Shown here: positions 1 through 13,400 of the stretch, in pieces
Layout: every line of letters starts with the position of its first letter
How positions within the stretch are numbered: the stretch's first letter is position 1
NCBI GenBank assembly: GCA_013399875.1
Contig: VXAZ01007544.1
Coordinates: forward strand, 405,155 to 469,154
Direction of reading: 5' to 3'
Length of the DNA stretch: 64,000 bases
Source of the DNA: Gymnorhina tibicen
Lineage: Eukaryota; Chordata; Aves; Passeriformes; Artamidae
Translations under genes and position numbers: made by a program
Notes under the pieces: generated by a model
What the model saw: only the letters and a program-made list of their open reading frames with translations
The model's database searches: none
What the model was told of the DNA's origin: nothing

Positions 1-1137
1 TGATGCTTGCCAAAGAAAATTCTGCCAAGAAGTTATTGTTTACCTTCAAAGCTATTAAAAAAATCATCCTGGGACTACATCAGGCGTAAATTAGTTAGTT
101 TGTGTGCTAAAAAATTAAATCTTTGTGTTACACCCCTAATCAAAATTTTCAGTGTTCAGCATAGTTTAGAGATGGGAGTCAAGGAACAATATCTAAGTGT
201 TTATAGAGGTTGCATGCCCAAAATATATGAATGAGACATGGCAATAGAAGTCAGTTATCTTAGGAATGATATGCCAAGGAAATAAAACAGTATCATTGAT
301 AGAAATACTTTTGTTGTTGCTAGATTAATTTGCAAGGATGCTCTTCCTCTAGGAATCAGAGTAGTAACATGACTCTTGATTTTATAAATATTGATGTAAA
401 TCGATCTACATGTCCTATCTCTAGCTGACCTTATTTAGTTTATTTGTAGTTAGTGCCTTGCAATTTTTGCTAAGTGGTAAGTACCAGTTGTTACATGATC
501 AGAATACATATTTTAAATTAATGACTTGTGCCTTGACTTGCATGAGGTTTTCTAGTGTGTATATTTAAATTCTAGCCTGATTGTATATACTATATATATG
601 TTCTTCCTTCTTTGAGGATCTGCTTTTTTTAGGTTGTGTCACAGAATCACAGAACAATTGGGGTTGGAACGAACTTTAGAGATTATCCAGTTCCAAATCC
701 CCTGCCATGGACAGGAACACCTTCCTCTAGACCAGGTTGCTCAGAGCCCCATCCAATCTGGCCTTGAAAAATTAACAATTCCAGGGATGGAGCATCCACA
801 GCTTCTCTGGGCAGCCTGTTCCAGTGACTCACCACCCTCACAGTGAAGGATTTCTTCCATATAGCTAATCTAAATTATACCCTCTTTCAGTTTAAACCCA
901 TTCCCCCTTGTTGAATTGATATATAATGTTAAAATATGTGCCATGGATTGAGAGATTTCACGTGCACCAGGACATCATAAAATCCCAGTCTGTCAGTATA
1001 TATGTTTGTAAAAGGGGATGGGCTAGAGTCTTCTTAGTTCTGCAGATACTGGTGTATTCATTGTTTTATGTGTAATTGCGGAGTGTGAGTAGTTTTAATT
1101 ATGAGTAACTTTCACCTCTTTCTCCTTCTGTCACTAG
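1..1137 (+). other. Partial NBAS intron (left edge)
   Basis: Intron upstream of the first exon in view. Apart from the CR1 fragment at 639-912 it is AT-rich sequence without exon-like features. The short open frame at 7-234 has no recognisable homology and no plausible splice sites of the right phase. Confidence 0.8.
639..912 (-). mobile_element. CR1 LINE 3'-end fragment
   Basis: On the + strand it begins TCACAGAATCACAGAAC, the reverse complement of the CR1 terminal ATTCTGTGA repeats, and continues through the typical CCAGGTTGCTC, CTGGCCTTGAA, CATCCACAGCTTCTCTGGGC and TTCCCCCTTGTT segments. It therefore holds only the 3' UTR and the end of ORF2. It is 5'-truncated, as most CR1s are. It has only scattered substitutions, so it is moderately old. 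Confidence 0.93.
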
Positions 1138-1472
1138 GTCTTAATTACAAAAAACTAACAGATGAAAATGAAAACCCTCTGGAAATACTGGAGCCCATCC
1201 TTACAAGTCAAAATATCTTATCTATTTCCAAACTGGCTCTCAAAATTCCTAAAAAAGATGGCAGCATGCTGTCACCAAGTTCTGTTTATGCTGTGTGGTT
1301 GCAAAAACTTTTTTGGAATGGTGATCACCATCTCATTAAAAAAATACCAGAAACCATGGATGAGTGGCTACATGCATATGATATGTGTTCAAAATACTTT
1401 GATAGACTTGATCCAGATGATATTGTTACTTTCATTGATGAAATTACTTTCTCCTCCAAAGCTGTCACAAAG
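1138..1472 (+). CDS. NBAS: NBAS coding exon, ninth from the end
   Basis: The acceptor is pyrimidine-rich tract then TCACTAG at 1131-1137, and the donor is AAG|GTAAGC after 1472. The exon opens with the last two bases of a split codon and ends on a codon boundary, so 111 full codons follow. It encodes the stretch beginning [13 protein letters not shown] and carries [20 protein letters not shown] and [14 protein letters not shown], both close to mammalian NBAS. No membrane segment or known catalytic motif is visible; the segment is expected to be alpha-helical repeat. The preceding exon, off the left edge, must end one base into a codon. An ATG at 1101 lies in the intronic tract and is not a start. 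Confidence 0.95.
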
Positions 1473-4400
1473 GTAAGCAGATATTTTTTAAGAATTTTAG
1501 TCCTCAGGTGAAGCATATAGTATATGAGTTTAATATAGTATCAAGAAGAAAGTCTCAGTAAATGTTATATTTTTCATTTTGCAGTATTTAAAGATAAATT
1601 TGTAACCCTACCTTGCTGTGCCTACCTCTTCTTTTTATGACTGCCAATATGAAAAAAAGGCATTTTTATTCAGTTAGGAGAGTTTGCTCTGTGGACATGA
1701 GAGTTTTGATGGAACCCCAAAATCCCTGTGTTCTCATTCAACAGAGAATAAGATATCCTGTATTTCATAGAGTCATAGAGTGGTTTGGGTTGTTGGAAGA
1801 GACCTTAAAGACCATCTAGTTCCAACCTCCTTGCCATTGAGGGTTTCTGCATTTCTTCCATATATCTAATCTATATATACACCTATAATCTAGGGTGTAT
1901 ATATATATATAATATCTATATATACCTATAATCCAATCTGTATAGTACTTTATAATCTGTATAAACCTGCCCTCTTTCATTTAAAGCCATCCCCCTTGTC
2001 CTATCACTACACACCCTTTGGAAAGCTCTTGTGCAGGGCTCCTTTAGGTGCTTGAGGGCTGCTTTAAGGTCTTCCCAGAGCCTTCTCCTCTCCTTACTGA
2101 ACAGCCCCAACTCTCTGAGCCTGTCTTCATAGGAGAGGTGCTCCAGCCCCCTGAGCATCTTTGTGGTCTTCTCAGGGCTCAGTCAGTCCCACTGTCCCTG
2201 TCTTTAATGTAGATGTTAAATAGTGCCAGTTCCAATACCGACCCCTGAAGAATGCCACTTGTCATCTCTCCATTTGGACACTGAGCCCTTAATGCAACTC
2301 CTTGCATGCACCCAAGCCAGCCAGTTATTTATCCACCAAGTGGTCCATCTGTCAAATCCATCTCTCCAGTTTGTGTCATGCGGAACAGCGTCAGATGCCT
2401 TGCGCCAATCCAGGTAGATGACGTCAGTTGCTCTTTCTTCATCCATTAATTCTGCAACCCTGTTATAGAAGGCTGCCAGATTTGTCAGGCATGATATGCC
2501 CTTAGTTAGTGAAGCTTTCTTTTATCACCAGTATACCTGCAGAAGCTTTTCTTGTAGCCCTTGGCGTCCCTGGTAAGATTTCATTCTAGCAGTGCTTGAG
2601 GTTTCCTAACCTGATGCCTGGCTGCTGGGACAGTTCTTCATCTGCCTTACAGGGTACCTGTCCTTGCCTCTGTAGCCTTTCTTTTTGATGTTTTGGGTTT
2701 TTCCAGGAGTTTCTTGTGCATCCATGCAGGCCTCCTAGCATTTTTGCCCAACGTCTTTGTTGGTATACATTACTCCTGAGCTTGGAGGAGGCAATCCTTC
2801 AATATAAGACAGCTTTCTTGAGTCCGTCTTTGCTTTATCCCATGGTACTCTACCAGGCAAATCCCTGAAGACGCCAGAGTCTGCTCTCCTGAAGACCGGA
2901 GTTGTGAACTTGCTGTGTACCCTCCTCGCTGCACTAAGGATCTTCATGGCCACTGCAGCTCAGGCTGCTCTTGAGCTCCACATTCCCCCCCAGCCCTTCC
3001 TTGTTGGTGAGAACAAGTTCCAGTATAGCACCTCTCCTAGCTGGTTCCTGTATCACTTGGAGAAGGACATTGTCATCAATGCATTCCAGGAACCTCCTGC
3101 ATTGCCTGTGCCCTGTTGTGTTGTCCCTCCACCAGATACTGGGGTGGCTGTATTTATTGACTTGTGCTTATCCTAAAATTCATTGTGCCACAGGCTTGTG
3201 CTTAGTACCAGGCTTTTGCAATCAGAATAAGATGTTCCACAGAGAAAGTATTCTGGCCCAGTGCATGTGGTTTCTAAGCACTGTAATAATATAAATTACA
3301 AACTGTCATCATCTCCATCTGGCTGAAAGCCTGGTTTTGAAAGAATGTATTTTGATGTGTGTAACATATATTACCGGATCTGGAGTTTCTTTTTGCCCAG
3401 TGAAACCTACTTGCAAGGATGTTTCTAGCATAAAGTTTTACCCATGCTTTCTTACGTATCTTTACTGTGATGCACAAAAGAGAAATGAGATTTCTTAGAT
3501 ATTACCTTATTAAAAGATCTAGAGATGTCTTCACTAACTTGATGTGAAATGAAAAGATGATAGAGAAAGTGTTCTTCAAGGGTTTTTGTATCCTCTTTAT
3601 TTTGGTTTGTGACAATTTTTCTGAGGTATTTATTCACCATGTTTAATGAGGTGAATTTCAGTTTGTTCCCTCTTTAAATACTGTTTTAATGTTCCCACAA
3701 TATTAGTATAGGTTTATTGTTGCCTTTCCCTGGGCTTAGATTTGAAAGCCAAACATGGTTAGAGGGGAGAAAAGGGTTTTACCTCTGTATTTATTCAAGG
3801 ATCCTTTGGTGCATCACATCCAGGTAGAAAGCCCCCCCGAGTGCACACTGAGAATGCACACCCGAAAGTGCCCACCAGGATGCCCACCCCAAGAATGCAC
3901 CAGGGTGCACCCCCTGAACAATGCACTGCACAAATGCATGCATGCACGAATGCACAAAATGCACCCCCCCGATGATTTGCATATACAATTACAGACCTTG
4001 CAAATTAGCATATCTATCAAAGATTCCCCAATGAGAGGCTCAAGAGAAGCCCCCGTCCCGAGGAACCTTCCCCCTGGATGGGCCTATCTTGGTTTACAGA
4101 ATGTGTTCTGGAGAGGACCTTGGTGTCTGGGGCTTTCTGACCCAACTGCGAGGTTTCCAAGATGTTTGGTCTCTTGGCTTAACGGGACTTTGGGTCTAAG
4201 CTCGTTATCAAACTTGGGGAATTACAAGTATGTGGGCTAAAAGCACTAAGGATACATGCAAAGCTGTATAAAAGGGTATATGAAAAGGGTATATAAGAGG
4301 GGTATATGAAAAAGCAAAAAATCATCATGGCATCATACTAGAACCCATCTAACCCATATCTGTAATAGAATTTGGTGAAAAAAATGGCTAGCTGTGAAAA

Positions 4401-7400
4401 TAAGGAGCTTTGTCAGCACAAAATTTATGCTGTGATCTGACTGTCATGGTAGAACAAAATGTTTTATCTCTAGTTCCATCAGCTGTCTCTGAAGCCTTTT
4501 TATCAAAACTATTGCCTTGGCTTAGGTGTTTTGAACCCTTTTATCTCATAATGTTACTTTTTCATGCTTATGAGCAAAGATTGAGACTCGTCCTGAGATT
4601 TTAATTGTCAGACTTGACCCTGGACTGAGGTAGCAAGGGCATGACTTGTCTAATGAGAAGGAAATACTGACTTTACATATGGTCACTGCTAGTGACTACT
4701 TGAAACTCTTGCTGTTAATGTGTCTTGGGCATTTCAAGGTTATTTCTCATTCATTCCAGATGAATGATGCAGGGAGAAAGTGGGTATCTTCCACTCTGTG
4801 TCTGTTTTGAAACACATTGATTATTTTCCTTTGTTTGTTTCTATTCAGGATTTTAATACATTTTTCTACTCTCTTGAGAGCAGAGAATAGGATAGCATGA
4901 AAGAAATACTGATGGAAAGATGATTGTGGTTTGTGGTTAGGCAGAATTTTGTAGTAGAGACCTGTTAGCTTTTTGGCCATGAAAGATGCTCAAGAAGTAC
5001 TTGAAACAGTTGGTCAAATCATCTAATGTGCCATGCACTGGGTTTGGGATTGAAACAGCTGTTTAACCAGCTTGCAACTAGTTTTTCCTCAGGATCCTGT
5101 TCAATTTTCAAGTAGAATTTTACAACGAGAAATTATCATTGTAGACCCTGGAAACTTATCTTTCAGGTCTCGTTCTTCACCTTTCATCTGAAAAATGCTT
5201 CATACATAAAAGCTGCCTTTTGGCTTGCACCTGTTACTTAAATTTTATGTGTTTTGAGGCTGCCCTGGTCATATGCTCACGCTTTTAATCTCTAATTCAG
5301 CACTTTCTTCCCAGCCCAGTTCTATGGCCAAATACTTTACTCTATCAGTTTCCTGTTCCCATAACATGCACATTTAGGTATTTCATGGAAGTGCTGATAC
5401 TTAGTCAGAATGCAAAAAACTATTATCAAGAAATAATTTGTGCTGTCACTGAGAAAATTGAGCTTTCTCACATAGAGGAAATTTGAGAGGAAGCTTACAG
5501 TGAGATAGTGAAGTGGGTTTTTTAGGAGTGCTAAGAGGTGAATTGGCAAAAAAACCCAAAAAACAAATGTTGCATACCATCTCAGCTCTCTTCTACCCCT
5601 TCAAAATGTCAGAAGGGGAAGGTGGGAAAGGAGAGAGAGAGTAGTCCAGGGAGATGATGAGATGCACTCCACTGTTTTCTTGTAGAACAGTACCTCCATC
5701 GAAAAACCCCTTTTTGTCAGAAACAATCGAGAAAAGTCTCAAGTGCTAAGGGGTAATGGGATGTTGGCTACATAGCAGTGTAGACTACATGAGTTCAGCT
5801 TCAGAGGTACCATTGCTGTTGTCACCATGTGGGAACTTAGGAAACAGACATCAGAATATCTCCCTCTGTTCCAGTATGTCAGTAGAGGTAAGGAGAGGCA
5901 GTGATGGGCCAGTAAAGCAATAGGCAGCTGCTTCTATTTGTGTGTCACTTGGATATGGCAGAGAACCTGGGAGCCAAATGTGTAATTACTCAAAAGGGAA
6001 TGAAAACACAGGGGTTTAGTGCTGGCTTCTGCAACTTGTTCTTCCTGACAAAGACAGGAATGTGATGGGCTTTGACAGGAGCCCTCTTACTCACCTGTTC
6101 CCTTCCACATCCTCTTTGTTCTAGCTTTCTCATGAATTGGGCCAGCAGTGACTGAATGAGAAGGTGGATGAATGAGCAGTGCTTGACTGGGCAAAGGGAT
6201 TGAAAAAATGTCTAAACTGGAGAAATGGATGAGGAGTTTGCATTTATGAAAAGGCAGCTAACATTGTTACACTGACTGTAGTTCAGGATGTGACGCAGTT
6301 TTAGGTACTTTTAGCACTAAGAGGACAGAGATTCTTTTCTCCCATGTTTGTTACAATCAGTAGAAATGAGTTACCACCTGAAAGATGAGATGCAGTTCCC
6401 AGGCCTTAAGGGTTCATAGAAGGGTGACATTGTGTGGTGGGAACTGAGTGATGCATCATAGTGGGACTTCAATAAATCATAGACCCAAAGTAACATGGTT
6501 AATGTAGTTGAAGAAGGTAAAGATTGATGCAATATTTTTTGTGTGTTTATGGTAAATGAAACGGGCAAAGACCTTAAGCCTTTGTCAGTACCTTCCTCAC
6601 ACATTGAAGGACTGAAGTATTGATCCCTTGACCACAGAAGCTTGCTGCTGCAAGCAGTTGAGAATGTTCCTGCTTGTGGCACTTCTACTCAGAAATGCTT
6701 TTAACTCTGTATAACTCTTTAAGTCTTTCTGACTACATAATAAATCATTCTATCCCTGTAATGTTAAGAATAGGCTATTTGCGTGTATGGAACAGATTTC
6801 TTCCTGTATGGGAGGTATTCCAAATATTCATTGGAACGACTGCATATATTTTTGCATGCATTTTGAATCTGTCATCTTTTTTCTCAGCAGCTCCGTTTGC
6901 TTTTAAGTAATACTGATGTCATAGATCCTTAATTATAGCAATGATCATATCAGCTTTTTATTGTGATGATTTCCCATTTGTTCCTGTTTCTGTGATCTTT
7001 GTGAAGCATTTTAGATAATTTGGGGATTTTATTTTTTTATTATTCCTTCATTGCCAGCATTTTGTTCATTGTGCTAGAGATTTGGTTATGTCTTCAAAGA
7101 ACCATCTGTTTCAGAGCTCATAGGTCATTGCCCTGATGGTTTTTTGATTAACAGTACTCTGGAAAAAAAGCCTAGCACAACAAAAACACAACTGAAAACA
7201 ATCTTTTTTAATCACTGTGTTTTCATTATTGAACACACACTACAAATGTAGATTGGCACAATATGTTGATTAGGAAGAAAAGGCTGTAGCTTCAGATAGG
7301 AAGAGCAGAATAAAAAGCAGTCATATCATCAGTCAGGTCTTTTGTAGGGAAAGAGAAGCTGAAATTTTCCTTACATGGGTACTTTCTCATAGCCTTCCAT

Positions 7401-10400
7401 AGACTCAGCCACGTTCTTTCAGACTACAGCTGATGACATTTTTTGTTTAACATTCCATCTTTTATAACTTCTTTTCCAAATTCTGATTGAAAAGAAATTT
7501 TCTTATAACTTAGTGATTTTAGTTGAAAGGTTGACTTACTTTCTCTGAGTCAGTAATACTCTTTTGACCATTTTCTTTTCTTTTTTACTTCCTCAAGCAG
7601 GAATACAATGTCCACATTTTGACCACATACCAAAAAGGTGTGGAATGGGAACCTGTTACAACTGGATATTACCCTGCATCATTTTCTTGACTATAAAGAC
7701 ACTAAATGCTGTTTAAAACAACTGTATAAAAAGCCCAGTAAAAAAAAAAAAAAAAAAAAAAAAAACGCCCAAAAAATGTTCACTATCTTTTGTCTGGCTG
7801 ATTGACTTAATGTTGTATAAAACACTAAGGAAAAAGACAGGGCATGACATTGCCTGAAGGTGTACAAGAAATATTCTTACATAGCGTGACTGCATTCAGA
7901 TGTTAGTTTTTGAATTACTTGGCTTCATTTTATCACTTTTTATCACTGTGCTCCAGTTCAGTCGGTTTGCCTTGCCTGACCTTGTTTTGTTCATGGATAT
8001 TGACTTCTTTTTCTGGTGCTTCTTTTTCTAGTATCAGTACAAGGTACTTTCTTGTGCCTTTCATTTATATAGTTATTTTAATTAAATCTGCTCCAAGAGT
8101 GTATAACAGGAAACTTCTCTAATAATATCTTTTCTTTAACTGGTTCCTTACATACATTAAAACTTTTTCCAGATGAATTTTACAGGGTCTGGTAGGAATG
8201 AAGTTAACTTTCATCATAGCAGCCTCAGTGGGGCTGTGCTTTGGATTCGTGACTGAAACAGTGTTGATACCACATCAGAATTTCAACTTGCTGAGCATTG
8301 CTTGTACAATGTCAAGGCTTAATTTTTATCTCAACACCTCAGCCCTGAGGAGGCTGCAGGTAGGCAAAAAGTGGTCAAGGGACACAGCCAGGACAGCTGA
8401 CCTGAGCTGGCCAAAGATGCATTCTGTGTCGTCTAATGTCATGGTCAGTGGTAACAAAGAGTTGAATAAGATTAGAGGGATGGAGCACGTCTCCTATGAG
8501 GAAGGACTGAGAGAATTGGGATAGTTCAGCATGGAAAAGAGAAAGCTTTGGGATGACCTAATTATGGCCTTTCAGTACCTGAAGGGAACCCACAAGAAAG
8601 ATGGAGAGAGACAAGAGCATGTACTGACAGGACAAGGGGCAATGGCTTCAAATTAGGGGAGAGTGGGTTTAGATTAGACATTAGGAAAAATGGTTGCCCA
8701 GAGAAGTTGTGGATGCCCCATCCCTGGAAGTGTTCAAGGCCAAGTTGGATGGGGCTTTTAGCAACCTGGCCTAGTGGAAGGTGGCCCTGTCCAAGGCAAG
8801 GGGGTTGGAACTGGGTGGTCTCTAAGGTCCCTTCCAACCCAGGCCATTCTGATTCTGTGATTTGGCGGCAGATACGGAACTGGACCCAACTGTTTCATCT
8901 GAATATCAAAACACATTTTTCATTATGAGGGTGACTGAACACTGGCACAAGTTGCACAGAGGGGTTGTTGAGTCCTCCCACATTGGAGGTATTCAAGAGC
9001 CACCTGAACGTGGTCCTTGGCCACTGGCTCTAGGTGGCTCTGTTGAAGCAGATGCCTTTTGGAGGTCCATTCCAGCCATTCTGTGTTTCAGTGTTGCTGG
9101 GATCCCGGGTTTCGGTGGCATTAAAAGGAGTGGAGCTGCTTCCATAATCTCACACTTGCATGTTAATCACTGGCAGTAAGAGTAGCAGGGTCAACATCTT
9201 CACATGCAAGTAAATGTTACTCGTACTATATTAAGAAATACTTATATACTCTGAAGAGAACGGGCTTATGAGATTAATTTTTACCCTGAGGAGTAAAATC
9301 TGTTGAGGTGAAATAGTATGTGATGTTCTTTGGTGTGAAAAGAGATTTTTAGGATTTTTTATTACATATTATAGCCTATAGATTTAAAAATCTTTTTAAA
9401 CTGCAAAAGCTTTTTAAATATAAAACTTCACGTCACATACAAACAAAGCTTAAGGTAGCCCCAAAGCTACATTTTTATCACTGGCTCTGTTACCAAATCT
9501 CATTACTGAAGCTGACTAGAAGTACGGAGGACAGCTATTCATGGTTTGGAATAAAATAACCAGAGAAATGATATATTCATAGTGCTGCATTTTGGCACTC
9601 CGCAAATGTGAATGCAAAATTAAAATAGGCTTGGGAAAAACATGTATTTTCTTCCTTCTTTCTTGTTTTTTTTTTTTCTGAATACTTTATTCTGCATGTG
9701 CTTATGGCATCATGACTTCTAAACTGGCATTATATTGACACTGTTCTCTAGGATATAAGTTAGATGGAATACTTAAATTGTTTGCCTTTTGTATCTCTCT
9801 TAATTGCATTTTGAACATTAGAATGTACAGTAGAAGAGGAAAAATGAAATATGTAGCTGTTTTCTTCTTTTATCATGTTTATAAAATGGATATATAAATC
9901 CAGCTGTGGTTGTTAGATTTTAATGTGATGTGGAGACTATGAACTTTTCCATGCTTAGAGTAAAATCTGATATTGAGAACTTGTTCACAGTAACAAACTC
10001 AATTACTTAGAGTGGGAATGGAACTGTGTTGCATTTGAAACTGTATGGTAAAATTCCCTTTGTATTGTGTTAAAACTAGCAAATCTTCTTAGCTCTAATA
10101 ATAATGTCCACTCATTTTGCTTTCATCATTAAAAATATCCAGTAGACCATTAGTGTGGTTTACAGTAACAGCACACAAAAACAGGAGTAAATTCTACATC
10201 TTTCACTTGTGACTTTTTATCTCGGGAAGAGGGGGGAAGTATGTAAACTGTAAAACTTGACACTAAATAATCCTCATCAAATTTTTTATGTCTTTACAAG
10301 TAGCTAGTTTAATTCATGATGCAAACATCTCTTAGACTTTGTATGAGCAATGCTATAGCAGTTTAATTGCCCTTTAATGATAATTCATCTTATTTCCTGT

Positions 10401-13400
10401 TCACTGTGTCATACAGATTCAAGCTTTTTCTTCTTTCTTTCTTTTATTCTGTCTTTCTTTCTTTTATTTCTTGTGTATTTCAACTTAAAATTGTTTATGT
10501 CATTTTTCAGTATTCCAGTAACTAAAACACCTGATGTTAAAAGTACCTAATGCTTTGGATATAGAGTTCAGGCAGAGGACACTCCCACCCATTCGAAAGT
10601 ATATTGCAGGCATCCTGAAAACTGTACTTGAAGTTACGAATGAACAAATTATACATGAATGTCTAAAATCATACTTCAGACTTTGTTTTGGACTCCACAG
10701 CTGAAGCTGTGTCTTTCCCGAAACAAGAAAGTCAGACTTTGTTTCAGTTTAATGCCTAGATACATCTAGTTGTACAGGTCTTTAAAAATACTATGTAGTT
10801 ACTATTTTGTGTAACTTGGGCTTTAAGTAGGTTGATTTAAAAATTCTAGATCCCCCTGCTTTTTTTGCTTATGGTTATGGTCTCAGAGATGTATTTTAAA
10901 CAGTAGTCTAAACCTGACAAACCTTAAGTGAGTTATCAGTCAGTCTTGTAAAGTGATTCTCAGACATCTCTCAATGAAGAATTAAAAATCAAGGATTATA
11001 AGGTGGCAGTCTACCAAAATAATAAATATTATTAGGAAAAGAAGTTTCATAATGGTTTAAAATGAACAAGAATAAGTAAAAAGATCAATAAAAAGAAGGT
11101 CAGCAGAAGAAAGTAATGGAATAGTGATCACTTAAATAAATGATGAGTTAGAAATAAAGTTGTTTTCCATTAAATACTTCATTTAATTTTATGCTGTGTT
11201 GTGGAACAATGGAGCCACCTGACCTCTTGGCACTGCTGTAATACAAATAGTAGTGTACAGGTAATGAATGAATAAATAATTGAGCAATCTTTTTCAGCTG
11301 CCAGTTGAAGCCAGGATAGAAGTGACTAAGAAGGCTATTAAGGCAGTCAAACATCTTTCTGAGAAATCAAGAAAAAAAACTTCAGATAATGACATGAAAG
11401 GTGCTGAAAACCCATCTGCTGCTTATGAAGAAACTCTGAATCACTTGCAACAATCTCTTGCTCATCTGGAAACACTCACTCACAGTTTTATCACTTATTT
11501 GAAAAGCAGCAAACAGGTAATTACTGTAATTACTGATCAAGTGCTTGCTTTGAGTGTTACCATGCCTAGCAATGATAGACATCAATCTTTTGTCATATTT
11601 TATTAATATTTTCTACCTTTGCTTTTGTTGACCTGGGTTTTGAAAACTCAGTTCCATCAATCTTTTCTTTTTCTCAGTAACTCCTAGCAGAAAGGAAGAC
11701 TGATACAGCCCTGAAAATAAGGAGTACTCTGATTAGTGTTCCGAAAATTATCTTTTCACAGGATACACTACAAAAGTATGGCTATTTATATGATCTCTCG
11801 AGGTCAGAGAAAGAAAAAATCCATGAGCAAGCAGTAGCCATGTGTATAGATGGTCAGCCCCTGGACATGGTGCAGCAGTTGTTACAAGTGGCTGTTGGAG
11901 ATCTAGGCCTTTCTCCCCAGGATATTGTCCAATGTGCTATTAAAAAAATTGTATGTATATTGAGGTAAGCAGATTTCCTTAATTAGGCTCAAAAATCTTT
12001 CTTCTGGGTTTTTGGAAGGGTTTTTTTTTGGTTGGTTGGCTTGATGTGCTGGTTTTTTGGTGGTTTTTGGTTTTTTGGTTTGTTTTGTTTATCTGTAGTG
12101 AGTACTTGTTTGCTTTTAATGTCTGGATTTTGCAGAAAATTAAGCAGTAATAGGAGAGTTCTTTGATTATGCTTCTGTTTGCCTATAATTTCATATTTTT
12201 CTGCATTTGGGAAGCCTGAGCAATTTGAACAAAGTAAGACAGAGCTTATCCTGTTTACTGGTGCTTTTTAGTTTAAAGCATTGGCCTTAAAGTATTGTTC
12301 CATTATGTGTGTGTGCCCTTGTAAATTTTACAAAACTTCACAACAGCACATAATTCTTCCTTCTTAAACAGAGTTAAAAGGCATGTTTATTGGAAATGGT
12401 AACTCATGCAGGCATTTGGGGGGCAGAGGCCTAGTAATGGCTTCTGCCACAACACTGTGTCCTACCAGAAGTCATACAATTTCCATCTTTGGGATAACTT
12501 CCTGAGCCATTTCTGGGAGCTGATTATTTTTGTGCTGGTTGGTTTCGTTCATTAGAAATACATTATTCCCCTTCATATTTTTAAGGGGGTGGGGGGAAGC
12601 AAGGGAGGATAATTTTATATCATCCATTATAAATTGAAGAGATACTTCTCATTTAACTATTCATACAAAACTCTCTTCTGAAGTATTTGTTTCACAGAGA
12701 TACATGCAACAAAGAGTATTCTGCTGTTAGATGTCTGCTAAACACTGCTTAGCACTTCTAAGACCAGTTTAGAGAGATAAAACTTTGAGAATTTATCCTA
12801 TTGTTCTGCATGTAGAAAAATTATATGAGCAGGATGATCTGAATGCACACACCAGGAACTGGAAAACAAGTCTAGCATGGAAAATTTTCTATGGCTCTAC
12901 TTTTTCTTCAGCATGTATATATATATTACAGCAGATTGAAATGCCACAGATGAAAAGAAAGCAGCCTGTCAAATTGTTTGCAGTCCTCTTTGGCAGAAAA
13001 TTGATTTCTCCTGTCACTCAGTTTAAGAGTGTTCACAGCATCCTCAGCGATGATAGAGCTTTTGCACAGCAACATAAGTAATACCGCCTTTCTTGTCTGG
13101 GTTTGTCCATTTGAAGAAAAATAATTTGGCTTTAGATAATAACTGTCCTGCTGTTCCTGACTAGCAGTGTGATGTATCTGGATACAAAGCTAACAAAGTC
13201 CAGTTATTTTGACTATAATGAGTCTCATTAACATGCAGAGTATGAGAAACCTATCAAAATTCTCCTTTCTACTCTGCTTCTTATCAAGACTTTTCTGTGA
13301 ACTGAATTACTTGTTCTTTATTGCATTGCAAAGCTGGAATGGAATGACTGCAAGTTGATTTAAAGTTCTGGACAGCAACCATCTCCAGTAACTCCTATGC

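Larger units (their letters stand above)
1473..11297 (+). other. NBAS intron, 9.8 kb
   Basis: Contains the long antisense CR1 (1765-3172), a probable antisense LTR (about 3718-4226), a short tandem repeat (4266-4313), a poly(A) tract (7740-7765), the LTR/CR1/CR1 stack (about 8184-9090) and a TTTC-rich tract (10426-10481). The stretches 4320-7740 and 9100-10420 are unremarkable AT-rich intron in which I see no gene, RNA or repeat that I recognise. Confidence 0.85.

Noticed and set aside
3755..4240. 161-codon + strand open frame rich in His, Cys and Pro
   Set aside because: The composition follows from the TGCAC array and C-runs of the probable LTR; no domain is recognisable.
7740..7765. Poly(A) tract as the tail of a retrocopy
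   Set aside because: No coding or SINE-like body precedes it, no poly(A) signal is near and no flanking direct repeat is found; CR1 elements do not end in poly(A).
12785..13081. 98-codon + strand open frame inside an intron
   Set aside because: No homology to NBAS or any family that I know, and the NBAS frame already closes between 11964 and 18751 without it.
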